A model generated the notes under the pieces. That model was not told the origin of the DNA and made no database searches. It saw only the letters and a program-made list of their open reading frames with translations. From positions 806,001 to 870,000 of the forward strand of contig NZ_JBIGHY010000001.1 of NCBI RefSeq assembly GCF_043555865.1: DNA of 64,000 nucleotides, written 5' to 3'. A program made the position numbers and the translations under genes. Of the stretch, positions 54,127 through 62,240 are shown piece after piece. The DNA comes from Pelomonas dachongensis (GTDB lineage: Bacteria > Pseudomonadota > Gammaproteobacteria > Burkholderiales > Burkholderiaceae_C). How positions within the stretch are numbered: position 1 is the first letter of the stretch; every line of letters begins with the position of its first letter.

Positions 54127-54674
54127 CAGAGGAGTGCCGTCGGGTAGAAGAAGGGAGCGGTCGGCAGGTTGTCCTTGCCGAGCGTCTTCAAGTACATCAT
54201 CTTGATGCTCTTGAAGTTCAGGGTCCAGGTCTCGATCAGCTCCGTGGAGAGGCCGTCCACGGACACGTCGAGCTTGCAGCTGGAGAAGTGCCCCATCGTG
54301 CAGGCCAGCACGAAGCCGGGCTGATGGATGGCGCGGCCCTGCTGCTTGATGTGCAGCACCGTGATGGTGGCGCTGACGACGGGCAGATGGTTGTCCAGGC
54401 AGAAGTGCATCTGCGATGAACCCACGTCGAAGCGCTTCTTGAATTTTAGCGGCTCCATCTTGATGGAGACCGACTTGCCGAGTCCGGCCATGGCGGCGGC
54501 TGCGGCGGCTACGCCGGCCAGCCCGCTGCCCTTGCTCTTGGGGTCCTTCAGGGCCTTCATGCCCCAGTCGAACTCCAACAGCTCGACCGAGCCCTCCCAG
54601 CCTTCGAGCAGGCCTTCGCCCACCACCGGCCCCGCGCCGGTGATGAGTTGCAGGAAGATATTGGAGCGGCTCAT
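54126..54674 (-). CDS. Second Hcp-like T6SS tube protein
   Basis: The 182-residue product begins MSRSNIFLQLITGAGPVVGE and has the Hcp-type order: GWEGSVELLEFDWGMKAL, then an Ala-rich loop (AGVAAAAAAMAG), KMEPLKFKKRFDVGSSQMHF, and a C-terminal LIETWTLNFKSIKMMYLKTL. The start ATG at 54674 was chosen because it fits the family's length and falls at the edge of repeat C; 29 codons upstream are in the repeat. The gene is coupled by TGATG to the next. Confidence 0.82.
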   Translation of the reverse strand: MSRSNIFLQLITGAGPVVGEGLLEGWEGSVELLEFDWGMKALKDPKSKGSGLAGVAAAAAAMAGLGKSVSIKMEPLKFKKRFDVGSSQMHFCLDNHLPVVSATITVLHIKQQGRAIHQPGFVLACTMGHFSSCKLDVSVDGLSTELIETWTLNFKSIKMMYLKTLGKDNLPTAPFFYPTALL

Positions 54675-54703
54675 GTGGACCCCTCGTCCGCCGAGTACGC
54701 CGG

Positions 54704-54796
54704 CCGGTCCCCCGAGGGGGCGGCGATGCCTGTGGCATCGAGCCGTAAGCACATCGCCCACGCGGGCCGGCTTGGGGCAGCCCGGCGCTCGGCCCG
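54704..54796 (-). repeat. Dispersed palindromic intergenic repeat, copy C
   Basis: Copy C is in the same orientation as A, 30 bases before the start of the hcp-like gene at 54674. It has CCGGTCC, GGCGATGCCTGTGGCATCG, AGCCGTAAGCACATCGCC, GGGCCGGCTTGG and CAGCCCGGCGCTCGGCCCG. Similarity to A continues right up to the start codons of vgrG and of this gene (CTCGTCC in both). Confidence 0.8.
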
Positions 54797-54825
54797 GAAT
54801 ACGTACCCGGACAAGACGTTTGCCA

Positions 54826-55326
54826 TCAAGCTGAGGGCGAAGCGGTACCGGCCGGGATGTCCCAGTTGTAGGTCTTGGCCGCGCCCAGCTTGCCGGTCTT
54901 GTTGTCCTGCGGCTTGTATTCGATCTTGACGGTCTTGAAGACCATTTCGATCTTCTGCTGCACGGCGCCTTCTTCGGTGCCGCTCTGGTTCACCTTGGTG
55001 ATGAAGCAGCCTTCCATCGTCATCGTGTAGTAGGTCTCGGGCGTGGCCGAGCCGGTGGTCTTCATCATCTGCAGCTCGACCTTGGGGAAGGCACGACCAG
55101 TACAGATGTAGCCCAGGATGACGGTGGACGAGGTGTCGAAGTAGTGTTCCCAGTTCATCTTGCCGGGGTTGGGCTTGCCGACGGACGCGCCCCCACCCTT
55201 GGTCCAGCTGGTTTCCGCTTCGACTTCCCAGTCCCAGCCCTGGATCTCGATCCACTTTTCCTTGCCCTTCTGAATGGACTCGCCATCGGCTTTGTCGAAG
55301 AAGGTGAGGAATGCATTGACTGCCAT
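54826..55326 (-). CDS. hcp: T6SS tube protein Hcp (TssD)
   Basis: The 166-residue product has the usual Hcp length and features: MAVNAFLTFFDKADGESIQK, EIQGWDWEVEAETSWTKGGG, and FKTVKIEYKPQDNKTG near the end. Hcp hexamers form the inner tube. A strong AAAGGAG lies before the ATG, which fits a highly made protein. It is the first of three hcp-like genes behind tssC; an own promoter in the 95-base gap was looked for and not found. Confidence 0.92.
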   Translation of the reverse strand: MAVNAFLTFFDKADGESIQKGKEKWIEIQGWDWEVEAETSWTKGGGASVGKPNPGKMNWEHYFDTSSTVILGYICTGRAFPKVELQMMKTTGSATPETYYTMTMEGCFITKVNQSGTEEGAVQQKIEMVFKTVKIEYKPQDNKTGKLGAAKTYNWDIPAGTASPSA

Positions 55327-55421
55327 GTTGGTTTCTCCTTTAGAGGTTCAAAGTGCGCGGGATGCGGTGTTGATTGAGTGGACCCGTCCTGCTCCCGCGC
55401 CGGGCGAGTTCTCGTGAGGGA

Positions 55422-56915
55422 TCAGGCCGACTTTTCGGACGGCAGCTTGGAGACCAGGCGCAGTGACACGGTCAGGCCTTCGAGCTGGTAATGCGGCTTC
55501 AGGTAGAACTTGGACTGGTAGTAGCCCGGTGCACCGTCCACCTCGGACACCTCGACCTGCGCCGCGGCGAGCGGGCGCGTGGCCTTGGTCTCTTCCGACG
55601 AGTTCATCGGGTCGCCGTCTACGTAGTTCAGGATCCAGCTGTTCAGCCAGTCCTCCATCGCGTCGCGCGACTTGAACGAGCCGACCTTGTCGCGCACGAT
55701 GCACTTCAGGTAGTGGGCGAAGCGGTTGCAGGCGAACAGGTAGGGCAGGCGTGCGGCCAGCGCGGCATTGGCAGTCGCGTCGGCGTCGTCGTACTCCTGG
55801 GGCTTTTGCAGCGACTGGCCGCTGATGAAGGCCGCGAAGTCGCTGTTCTTGCGGTGCACCATCGACAGGAACCCGTTCTTGCTCAGCTCGGCCTCGCGGC
55901 GGTCGGAGATGGCGATCTCGGTCGGGCACTTCTGGTCCACACCGCCGTCGTCGGTCGGAAAGCTGTGCGTGGGCAGGTTGGTGACGGCGCCGCCGGACTC
56001 GATGCCTCGGATGCGCGAGCACCAGCCGTACTGCTTGAATGAGTTGTTGACGTTCACCGCCATCGCGTACGCCGCATTGGACCAGGTGTACTTGTTGTGG
56101 TCGGCGCCTTCGGTGTCTTCCTCGAACGCGAACTCGTCGACCGGGCTGGTCTTGGCGCCATACGGCACGCGCGACAGGAACCGCGGCATGCACAGGGCCA
56201 GATAGCGCGCGTCATCGCTCTCGCGCAGCGAGCGCCAGGCGGCGTACTCGGGCGTCGTAAAGATCTTGGTCAGGTCGCGCGGGTTGGCAAGTTCCTGCCA
56301 GCTTTCCATTTGCATGACGCTGGGCGCCGCGCCGGTCAGGAAGGGCGCGTGCGCGGCGGCGGCCAGCTTGGACATCTCCCCCAGCAGCTCGACGTCGGGC
56401 GGCGTGTGGTCGAAGTGGTAGTCGCCCACCAGGCAGCCGTAAGGCTCGCCGCCGAATTGGCCGTATTCCTCTTCGTACAGACGCTTGAACAGCGGCGACT
56501 GGTCCCAGGCCGTGCCCTTGAAGCGCTTCAGCGTCTTGCCCAGATCCTGCTTGGACACGTTCATCACGCGGATCTTGAGCTGCTCGTCGGTCTCGGTGTT
56601 GTTGACGAGGTAGTGCAGGCCGCGCCACGCGGATTCCAGCTTCTGGAAATCCTCGTGGTGGATGATGCGGTTGACCTGCTCCGTGAGCTTGGCGTCGATG
56701 GCCGCGATCATGGACTCGATGGTCTTGACTGCATCGTCGCTGAGCAGCGTCGTGTTGGACAGTGCCTGCTGGGCCAGCGTCTGCACCGCCTGCGCGACGG
56801 CGCCGCGCGCCTCGTCGGTCTTGGGCTTGAATTCCTTGTTCAGCAGTGCCGCGAAGTCGTTGCCTTCGAAGGTCACGCCCGCCAGGGCCGATGCTGACTG
56901 TTCCGCTTGGGTCAT
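55422..56915 (-). CDS. tssC: T6SS sheath large subunit TssC
   Basis: The 497-residue product is the canonical TssC/EvpB: EDFQKLESAWRGLHYLVNNT, TDEQLKIRVMNVSKQDLGKT, EYGQFGGEPYGCLVGDYHFD, and FLSRVPYGAKTSPVDEFAFE, with a C-terminal region ending RLVSKLPSEKSA. With TssB it makes the contractile sheath. The gap of 44 bases to tssB is normal. Confidence 0.96.
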   Translation of the reverse strand: MTQAEQSASALAGVTFEGNDFAALLNKEFKPKTDEARGAVAQAVQTLAQQALSNTTLLSDDAVKTIESMIAAIDAKLTEQVNRIIHHEDFQKLESAWRGLHYLVNNTETDEQLKIRVMNVSKQDLGKTLKRFKGTAWDQSPLFKRLYEEEYGQFGGEPYGCLVGDYHFDHTPPDVELLGEMSKLAAAAHAPFLTGAAPSVMQMESWQELANPRDLTKIFTTPEYAAWRSLRESDDARYLALCMPRFLSRVPYGAKTSPVDEFAFEEDTEGADHNKYTWSNAAYAMAVNVNNSFKQYGWCSRIRGIESGGAVTNLPTHSFPTDDGGVDQKCPTEIAISDRREAELSKNGFLSMVHRKNSDFAAFISGQSLQKPQEYDDADATANAALAARLPYLFACNRFAHYLKCIVRDKVGSFKSRDAMEDWLNSWILNYVDGDPMNSSEETKATRPLAAAQVEVSEVDGAPGYYQSKFYLKPHYQLEGLTVSLRLVSKLPSEKSA

Positions 56916-56959
56916 GTTTGAAACTCCGGTCGTTTCAGTGGATTCGGTGGGACTGCGGC

Positions 56960-57454
56960 TTACTCAGCCTTGGGCGCGTCGGTCAGCGTTTTCAGCAGCG
57001 TCGGGTCGGCCAGCACCTTGGCGATGAGGTCGCCGGCGCCTTGCTTGCCGTCCATGTAGGTGATCAGGTTGGACAGCTGCTGGCGGGCTTCCAGCAGCTT
57101 GTTCAGGCCGTCGACCTTGCGCGCCACGGCGGCGGGCGAGAAGTCGTCCATGCTCTCGAACGTGATGTCCACCGGCAGATTGCCGTCGCCGGTCAGCGTG
57201 TTCTCGACGCTGAAGGCCACGCGCGGCTTCATGGACTTCATGCGCGAGTCGAAGTTGTCGACGTCGATTTCCAGGAACTTGCGGTCGGCCACCGGCGGCA
57301 GCGGGTCCTCGGGCTTGCCCGACAGGTCGGCCATCACGCCCATCACAAAGGGCAGTTGCACCTTCTTCTCGGCGCCGTAAAGCTCCACGTCGTACTCGAT
57401 CTGCACCCGCGGGGCCCGGTTGCGGGCGATGAATTTCTGGCTGCTCTTGCTCAT
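56960..57454 (-). CDS. tssB: T6SS sheath small subunit TssB
   Basis: The 164-residue product begins MSKSSQKFIARNRAPRVQIE and has the typical KVQLPFVMGVMADLSGKPED, KFLEIDVDNFDSRMKSMKPR and FESMDDFSPAAVARKVDGLN. It pairs with TssC. Its position between tssA and tssC is standard. Confidence 0.96.
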   Translation of the reverse strand: MSKSSQKFIARNRAPRVQIEYDVELYGAEKKVQLPFVMGVMADLSGKPEDPLPPVADRKFLEIDVDNFDSRMKSMKPRVAFSVENTLTGDGNLPVDITFESMDDFSPAAVARKVDGLNKLLEARQQLSNLITYMDGKQGAGDLIAKVLADPTLLKTLTDAPKAE

Positions 57455-57517
57455 CTCAATGCTCCTTGCGGACGGGATTCAGGGGTTCGACGTTCAGGAA
57501 GGGGAAAGGGCCGGGCG

Positions 57518-58624
57518 TCACAGGGACTCCAGGCTTTCGGGATCGACGCCCAGCATGCGGGCGACCTCGCCGACTGCCTCGGGCGCGAACTCGCGCACCA
57601 GCTGCAGGAAGTTGCGGTCGATGAGGCGCTGGGCCCGGCGCAGGAGGTCCGCGGCCGGGTTGGTGGGTTCGTTCTTTTCCAGGTAGGCGCAGATGGCCTC
57701 GATGGCGCGCACGGCGTCGGCGCGGCTCTCGATGCTGCCCAGGCCACCGCCGCCACCACGACCGCGGCGGGCGGGTGCGGGGGAATCGTCGTTGTCACCG
57801 CCATCGCCGATGCCCAGGTCGCCCAGCATGCCGGCGAGATCGTCGGAGTCGGCGTTGATGCTGGCGGGCTGCGGCGACACCGCGGCCACGCTGTCCAGCA
57901 TGCTGCGCAGCGCGGAAAAGTCGGGCATCTCGCCATAGCCGAGGCGGCCGGACAGGCAGTCGTTCAGCGCGTCCAGCGCGGCGACGGCGTCGCTGGCCTG
58001 CGTCTGCACCTGCGGGTTGTCGGCCACGGCGTCGGCCAGCATGTTCTCGATCTGGCCGCGCGACGGCGGCGACTCGTCGTCGCGCGGGGTCAGGTCGCCG
58101 ACCGCGATCTCGATATCGCGCACGCTGATCTGGCCGATGCTGCGGTCGTTCAGCACCAGGCTAGCGCGGATGTCGCCCAGCGTGGCGTCCAGGCTGACCA
58201 GCTCGTTGAGCACGTTGACGCGTGCATAGGCGTCGCCGTCGTCGGGGCGCGGGTGCAACTCGTCCCACCAGCGCTGCAGCAGCTGTTCGAACAGGCGCAG
58301 CGACGGCGCCAGCACCGCAAAACCCTCCAGCCGCAGCCGCGCGCGCAGCCACAGGTTGGCCACGCGCAGATCGCGGGTGCGGCTGTTCAACGACTCGGCT
58401 TGGCTGAAGACCGCGCGCCAGTCGGCCGGCTCGGCGGCGGAGAACTGCGTCTCCGGCTTTCCGGCGGCGGCCTGCGTCAGTTCAAGGAAGTCGTTGTCGT
58501 ACTCCAGGTCCGGCCCGGTCGGGTCGTCCTCTGAGATGGGTTCCAGCCACGGCGCCAGCGCAGGGTCGCTGCTGAGCGACTGCGCGGGGTCAAGCGACTC
58601 GTCGAAGGGGCTGGTGTCGTCCAT
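57518..58624 (-). CDS. tssA: T6SS protein TssA (ImpA family)
   Basis: TssA caps or primes sheath polymerisation. The 368-residue product begins MDDTSPFDESLDPAQSLSSD. The ImpA N-terminal domain includes WLEPISEDDPTGPDLEYDND, and the region ADWRAVFSQAESLNSRTRDL and LFEQLLQRWWDELHPRPDDG is typical. The C-terminal third holds an acidic linker with DLAGMLGDLGIGDGGDNDD and ends in a short helical domain. The ATG at 58624 is used; a TTG four codons earlier is less likely. It is first in the main T6SS operon. Confidence 0.92.
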   Translation of the reverse strand: MDDTSPFDESLDPAQSLSSDPALAPWLEPISEDDPTGPDLEYDNDFLELTQAAAGKPETQFSAAEPADWRAVFSQAESLNSRTRDLRVANLWLRARLRLEGFAVLAPSLRLFEQLLQRWWDELHPRPDDGDAYARVNVLNELVSLDATLGDIRASLVLNDRSIGQISVRDIEIAVGDLTPRDDESPPSRGQIENMLADAVADNPQVQTQASDAVAALDALNDCLSGRLGYGEMPDFSALRSMLDSVAAVSPQPASINADSDDLAGMLGDLGIGDGGDNDDSPAPARRGRGGGGGLGSIESRADAVRAIEAICAYLEKNEPTNPAADLLRRAQRLIDRNFLQLVREFAPEAVGEVARMLGVDPESLESL

Positions 58625-58694
58625 GGAGGTCGGCAAGGGTCTCGGGGGTGGCGCAAGCCCGCCGGAAAACGACGGCGAACATGAGCTCGGCGGG

Positions 58695-58722
58695 TAAGTA
58701 ACGGCGCCCGTGGCTTAGTTCC
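58695..58722 (-). promoter_or_regulatory. ECF-type promoter of the main T6SS operon (tssA)
   Basis: Minus strand: GGAAC (58722-58718), 18 bases, ACTTA (58699-58695), preceded by GTT. It lies 71 bases before the tssA start. A divergent site for ppkA begins 36 bases away. Confidence 0.62.
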
Positions 58723-58757
58723 CTGGAGCGAATCCGGCGCCCCGCGAGCAAGTGTCG

Positions 58758-58785
58758 GGAACGGAATCCCCATCGGTGACACTCA
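58758..58785 (+). promoter_or_regulatory. ECF-type promoter of ppkA
   Basis: GGAAC at 58758-58762, 18 bases, ACTCA at 58781-58785. It lies 45 bases before the ppkA ATG at 58830. It excludes the longer open frame that begins at 58752 as the true start. Confidence 0.65.
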
Positions 58786-58829
58786 GTATCTGGACGCGCG
58801 CCCAACGCGGGCGTCTTCACGCGCGCACG

Positions 58830-60647
58830 ATGAATTCACCCGACGACAACGACGCGACCATCATTCGCCCCATCGGCCCCAGTGCCGCCGCGGCGGACCT
58901 GGACGCGCCCACGATGATCAGCAGCCCCCCGGTGGCGCCGCCGGCCGTGGCTGCGGCGGACGCAGCGGGCCACGAGGGCGGCAATGCGCTGCCCGTGGGG
59001 AGCCGGCAGGCCGAGTTCGAGGTCGTGCGCGTGTTGGGCGAGGGCGGCTTCGGCATCGTCTACCTTGCCCGCGACCACGCGCTGGAGCGCATGGTGGCGC
59101 TGAAGGAGTACATGCCGGCGGCGCTGGCGCTGCGCGGCGAGCGCTCGCAGGTGCGGGTGCGCTCCGACCGCCACCGCGACACGTTCGAGGCCGGCCTGAA
59201 GAGCTTCATCAACGAGGCGCGGCTGCTGGCGCAGTTCGACCATCCGTCGCTGGTCAAGGTCTACCGCTTCTGGGAGGCCAACGGCACTGCCTTCATGGTC
59301 ATGCCCTTCATCGAAGGCAAGACGGTGAAGGACACGCTCAAGGAGATGGGGGCGCCGCCGGACGAGGCTTGGCTGATGAACATGCTGGCGCCGCTGACCG
59401 AGGCGCTGCTGGTGCTGCACGGCGAGAACTGCTACCACCGCGACATCGCGCCCGACAACATCATCCTGGTCCGGGGCAGCAACGCGCCTCTGCTGTTGGA
59501 CTTCGGCGCCGCGCGCCGCGTCATCGGCGACATGACGCAGGCGCTCACCGTCATACTGAAGCCCGGCTATGCGCCCATCGAGCAGTACGCCGAGGTGCCC
59601 AGCCTGAAGCAAGGCCCGTGGACCGACGTCTACGCGCTGGCCGCCGTCATTTATTGCGCCATCACCGGCCGCACGCCGCCGCCCAGCGTGGGCCGCATCG
59701 TCAAGGACGACTACGTGCCGCTGGCCCAGCTGGCCCAGGGCCGCTACAGCGACCGGCTGGCCGCAGCGGTGGACCAGGCGCTGCAGGTCATGCCCGACAA
59801 CCGCATCGCGTCGATGGAGCAGTTCCGCGAGGCGCTAGGGCTGAGCGGGCACTACACGCCCCGGCCCGGCCAGATGGCGACGCAGATCCAGGCGCCTGCT
59901 GCGCCGGCTGCCGGGCCAAGCGCGGCGGACGCGCCCGCGCCCGCGCCTGAGAAGGGCCGCCTGCCGCTGTTCGCCGGCCTGGGGCTGGCAGGTGTCGCTG
60001 CGGCCGGCGCGGCGGCATACTTCCTGACGCGCGCCCCGGCGCCCGTGGAAACCGCGGCGGTCGACACGCCGCCGGTCGTGGCCGCCACGCCGGCGCCATC
60101 TCCCGCCCCTGCGACCGTGGGGCCCGTGGCGGCGCCCGTGCCCGATGACCTGCACGGCCAGTTCATGCGGCTGGCCAGCCAGCACACGCCCGGCTTCGAC
60201 GTGCAGGCGCAGGCCGAGCGCGCGCTGCTGCGCATCGACAAGGACGATCTGCGTTTCAGCGTGACGACGTCGCGCGAAGGCCATCTGTATGTGCTGCTGG
60301 CCGGCCCGGACGGTAGCCTCATCCAGCTGTTCCCCAACGACAAGGCGCGCAACAACCGCATGGCCGCCGGCCAGACGCTGAAGCTGCCGCAGGCCAGCTG
60401 GCCGCTGAAGGCCGCCGAACCCGCGGGCCTGGAGCATTTCCTGGTGCTGGTGACGGCCGAGCCGCGCACCTTCGCACCCTGGGCCACCGAGAAGGATCCG
60501 TCCTACGGCTTCCTGTCACTGCCGTCCAAAGGGCCGGCCGTGGCGCCCGGTGCGCCAAGCTGGCTGTTGGGTCAGCCTGATTGCGGTCGCCCCAGCTGCG
60601 CCACGGAGTTTGGCGCCGCCGTGTTCAGCGTCGAGGCGGTCAAGTAG
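58830..60647 (+). CDS. ppkA: T6SS-linked serine/threonine kinase (PpkA type) with DUF4384 C-terminus
   Basis: The 605-residue product has a kinase domain (about 63-345): glycine loop GEGGFG at 70-75, Lys92, catalytic HRD at 203-205 (YHRDIAPDN), and DFG at 224-226. It is followed by a Pro/Ala linker, one membrane segment near 378-397 (FAGLGLAGVAAAGAAAYFL), and a periplasmic C-terminal part with DUF4384 features (RFSVTTSREGHLYVLLAGPD; LIQLFPND). The membrane span suggests envelope signal sensing. It is divergent from tssA and should phosphorylate TagH, opposed by the phosphatase at 36146-36895; that circuit is known from other bacteria. Confidence 0.92.
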   Translation: MNSPDDNDATIIRPIGPSAAAADLDAPTMISSPPVAPPAVAAADAAGHEGGNALPVGSRQAEFEVVRVLGEGGFGIVYLARDHALERMVALKEYMPAALALRGERSQVRVRSDRHRDTFEAGLKSFINEARLLAQFDHPSLVKVYRFWEANGTAFMVMPFIEGKTVKDTLKEMGAPPDEAWLMNMLAPLTEALLVLHGENCYHRDIAPDNIILVRGSNAPLLLDFGAARRVIGDMTQALTVILKPGYAPIEQYAEVPSLKQGPWTDVYALAAVIYCAITGRTPPPSVGRIVKDDYVPLAQLAQGRYSDRLAAAVDQALQVMPDNRIASMEQFREALGLSGHYTPRPGQMATQIQAPAAPAAGPSAADAPAPAPEKGRLPLFAGLGLAGVAAAGAAAYFLTRAPAPVETAAVDTPPVVAATPAPSPAPATVGPVAAPVPDDLHGQFMRLASQHTPGFDVQAQAERALLRIDKDDLRFSVTTSREGHLYVLLAGPDGSLIQLFPNDKARNNRMAAGQTLKLPQASWPLKAAEPAGLEHFLVLVTAEPRTFAPWATEKDPSYGFLSLPSKGPAVAPGAPSWLLGQPDCGRPSCATEFGAAVFSVEAVK

Positions 60648-60678
60648 CCAGGCCGCCCGCCTGCGGCGAGCGCGGCGC

Positions 60679-60706
60679 GGAACCCAGCCGCGGATGCGGT
60701 TACACA
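60679..60706 (+). promoter_or_regulatory. ECF-type promoter before the 60743 gene and the sigma factor
   Basis: GGAAC at 60679-60683, 18 bases, ACACA at 60702-60706, preceded by GTT. It is 31 bases behind the ppkA stop. Since it precedes the sigma factor operon, it would give positive autoregulation. Confidence 0.55.
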
Positions 60707-60742
60707 AGATGCAGCCTGCAAGCCGCGCCGACCAGGCGCCCC

Positions 60743-61345
60743 TTGCGGAGTCTCTCGTCCAACCGGGACTGCGCCCTGAACTCCATCGCCGCCACAGTCG
60801 CCCCATCCGCCGCTACGCCTAGCCCGTCAGCCGCGCCGCGCCTACTGGACGCCTTCGTCAGCGCCGCGGCCACCGGCCGGCTGCTGTGGGCCGGGCCGGT
60901 GGAAGGTGGACGACCGCAGGTCTGCTGCGGCACAAGGCCCGATGGCGCCGCCACCGACGAGATCGGCCGGTTGTTCGTCATGGCGTTGCGTGACCACTTC
61001 GGCGAAGCTGCGGCAGCCATTGCCGAGCGGGAGTGGCGGCTCAGCGTCGCGCCGCGCCGGCTGCTGCCCGCGCGCACCGTGCGCTGCGCGGTCGCGTGCG
61101 CCGAGACCGCGCTCAGCTTGCTGATGGCGCAGTCTCAATTGCTGCAGTTCGAGTTCTCCGCCCGGTTGATTGGCTGGCGCTTCCGGCGTGTTGCGGAATC
61201 GCTGGACATGGATCCGGCTGCCTTGTCCGCCGAGTTCCGGCAGGCGCTGGACGAGGCGCTGACGGTCGATTTCCAGCTGCCGCCGACCGACCCTGAAATG
61301 GCCGCCGCGCGGTTGCGGACACTGCTGACGAACGGTTTGCACTGA
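60743..61345 (+). CDS. Unrecognised 200-residue protein upstream of the sigma factor
   Basis: I do not recognise a family. The product (ARLLDAFVSAAATGRLLWAG is not exact; visible runs are LLDAFVSAAATGRLLWAGPV, EREWRLSVAPRRLLPARTVR, QSQLLQFEFSARLIGWRFRR) is mostly alpha-helical, with no signal or membrane span. The start is uncertain: no ATG or GTG lies near the frame's beginning. A TTG at 60743, about 30 bases after the predicted start of transcription, is used; CTG at 60776 is the alternative. It is in line with the sigma gene 141 bases downstream. An anti-sigma or co-regulator role is possible by position only. Confidence 0.6.
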   Translation: MRSLSSNRDCALNSIAATVAPSAATPSPSAAPRLLDAFVSAAATGRLLWAGPVEGGRPQVCCGTRPDGAATDEIGRLFVMALRDHFGEAAAAIAEREWRLSVAPRRLLPARTVRCAVACAETALSLLMAQSQLLQFEFSARLIGWRFRRVAESLDMDPAALSAEFRQALDEALTVDFQLPPTDPEMAAARLRTLLTNGLH

Positions 61346-61486
61346 GTTTCGTGACGCAGTTCACGGTGGCTGGTGGAAACCCGCGCCCGTGAACACGGGG
61401 GCGCGCTGTCGCGGGGCGTCAGTCGGCGGCGTCTTCTCAGACAAGGCGGCCCCAATCCGAGGTCGCACGATCGCCCGGAGCCCGTG

Positions 61487-62050
61487 ATGCAGCCGCAGTG
61501 CCCTCAGATCCGTCCTGTCCTTGCCGCCGACCCGAACACCATTTTTTCGGCGCTGTTCGGCGAGCACCGCGACCGGCTGTACCGTTTCGTGCTGCGCCAC
61601 ATCGGCGACAGCACGGAGGCCGAGGAGCTGAGTCAGCAGGCCTTCGTCGAGGCGGCGCGCACCTTCGAGCAGTTCCGTGGCGAATCTCAGCTGTCCACCT
61701 GGCTGTACGGCATCGCGATGAACCTGGTGCGCAACCACCTGGCGCGCTCGCCGTCGCGGCTGTACCGCTTCGAAGACGAGACCGCGCTCGACGCCACGCC
61801 CTGCAATCAGGCCGACCCTGAACAGCAGTGCCACCTGAACCAACTGATGCTGCTGCTGCAGAACGAGCTGGATGGCCTGATGCCCGAGATGCGCGAGGTG
61901 CTGCTGTTAGTGGCCATGGACGACATGAGCTACGAGGACGCCGCCGCGCTGCTGTCCGTGCCTATCGGCACCGTGCGCAGCCGCGTGTCGCGTGCCCGCT
62001 CGCATCTGCGCACACGCATGCAGGCCCGCGGCGCTCAGCTGCCGTTCTAG
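61487..62050 (+). CDS. ECF-type RNA polymerase sigma factor, probable T6SS/TPS regulator
   Basis: The 187-residue product has a sigma region 2 (about 20-85; LFGEHRDRLYRFVLRHIGDS, ELSQQAFVEAARTFEQFRGE, LSTWLYGIAMNLVRNHLARS) and a region 4 (about 135-180; MSYEDAAALLSVPIGTVRSR, VSRARSHLR). It lacks region 3, so it belongs to the ECF group. The ATG at 61487 is chosen; the open frame extends 38 codons further but without family similarity. It closes the T6SS locus. Eight GGAAC-N18-ACTCA-type sites in the window make it the prime candidate regulator. No typical membrane anti-sigma gene is seen beside it. Confidence 0.88.
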   Translation: MQPQCPQIRPVLAADPNTIFSALFGEHRDRLYRFVLRHIGDSTEAEELSQQAFVEAARTFEQFRGESQLSTWLYGIAMNLVRNHLARSPSRLYRFEDETALDATPCNQADPEQQCHLNQLMLLLQNELDGLMPEMREVLLLVAMDDMSYEDAAALLSVPIGTVRSRVSRARSHLRTRMQARGAQLPF

Positions 62051-62240
62051 CCGGCGAGTCATTTCACGAATCGCGTGCGTCGCTCGCGCTCCAGGTCATT
62101 GAGGCTGATTCATCTCGGTCGCTGTGCGATGCGACGAGATGCCACGTCGGTGACCGGGTGACTCTGTTCAACGTTTCACTCGCCGGCGTAGTCGCCTTGC
62201 GTTGCGGCTCTTGTCTTGTCTCCCAGTCTTTGAAGGAAAT

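Noticed and set aside
55327..55421. A separate ECF-type promoter for hcp.
   Set aside because: There is no GGAAC on the minus strand in this gap. TGAGT occurs, but nothing fitting lies 18 bases away.
58625..58829. A sigma-54 promoter for the T6SS operon.
   Set aside because: No GG-N10-GC element with a good TGGCAC/TTGC match was found, whereas ECF-type sites are present in both directions.
61361..61843. A 160-codon frame on the minus strand opposite the sigma factor.
   Set aside because: Shadow frame; the sense strand has clear sigma regions 2 and 4.
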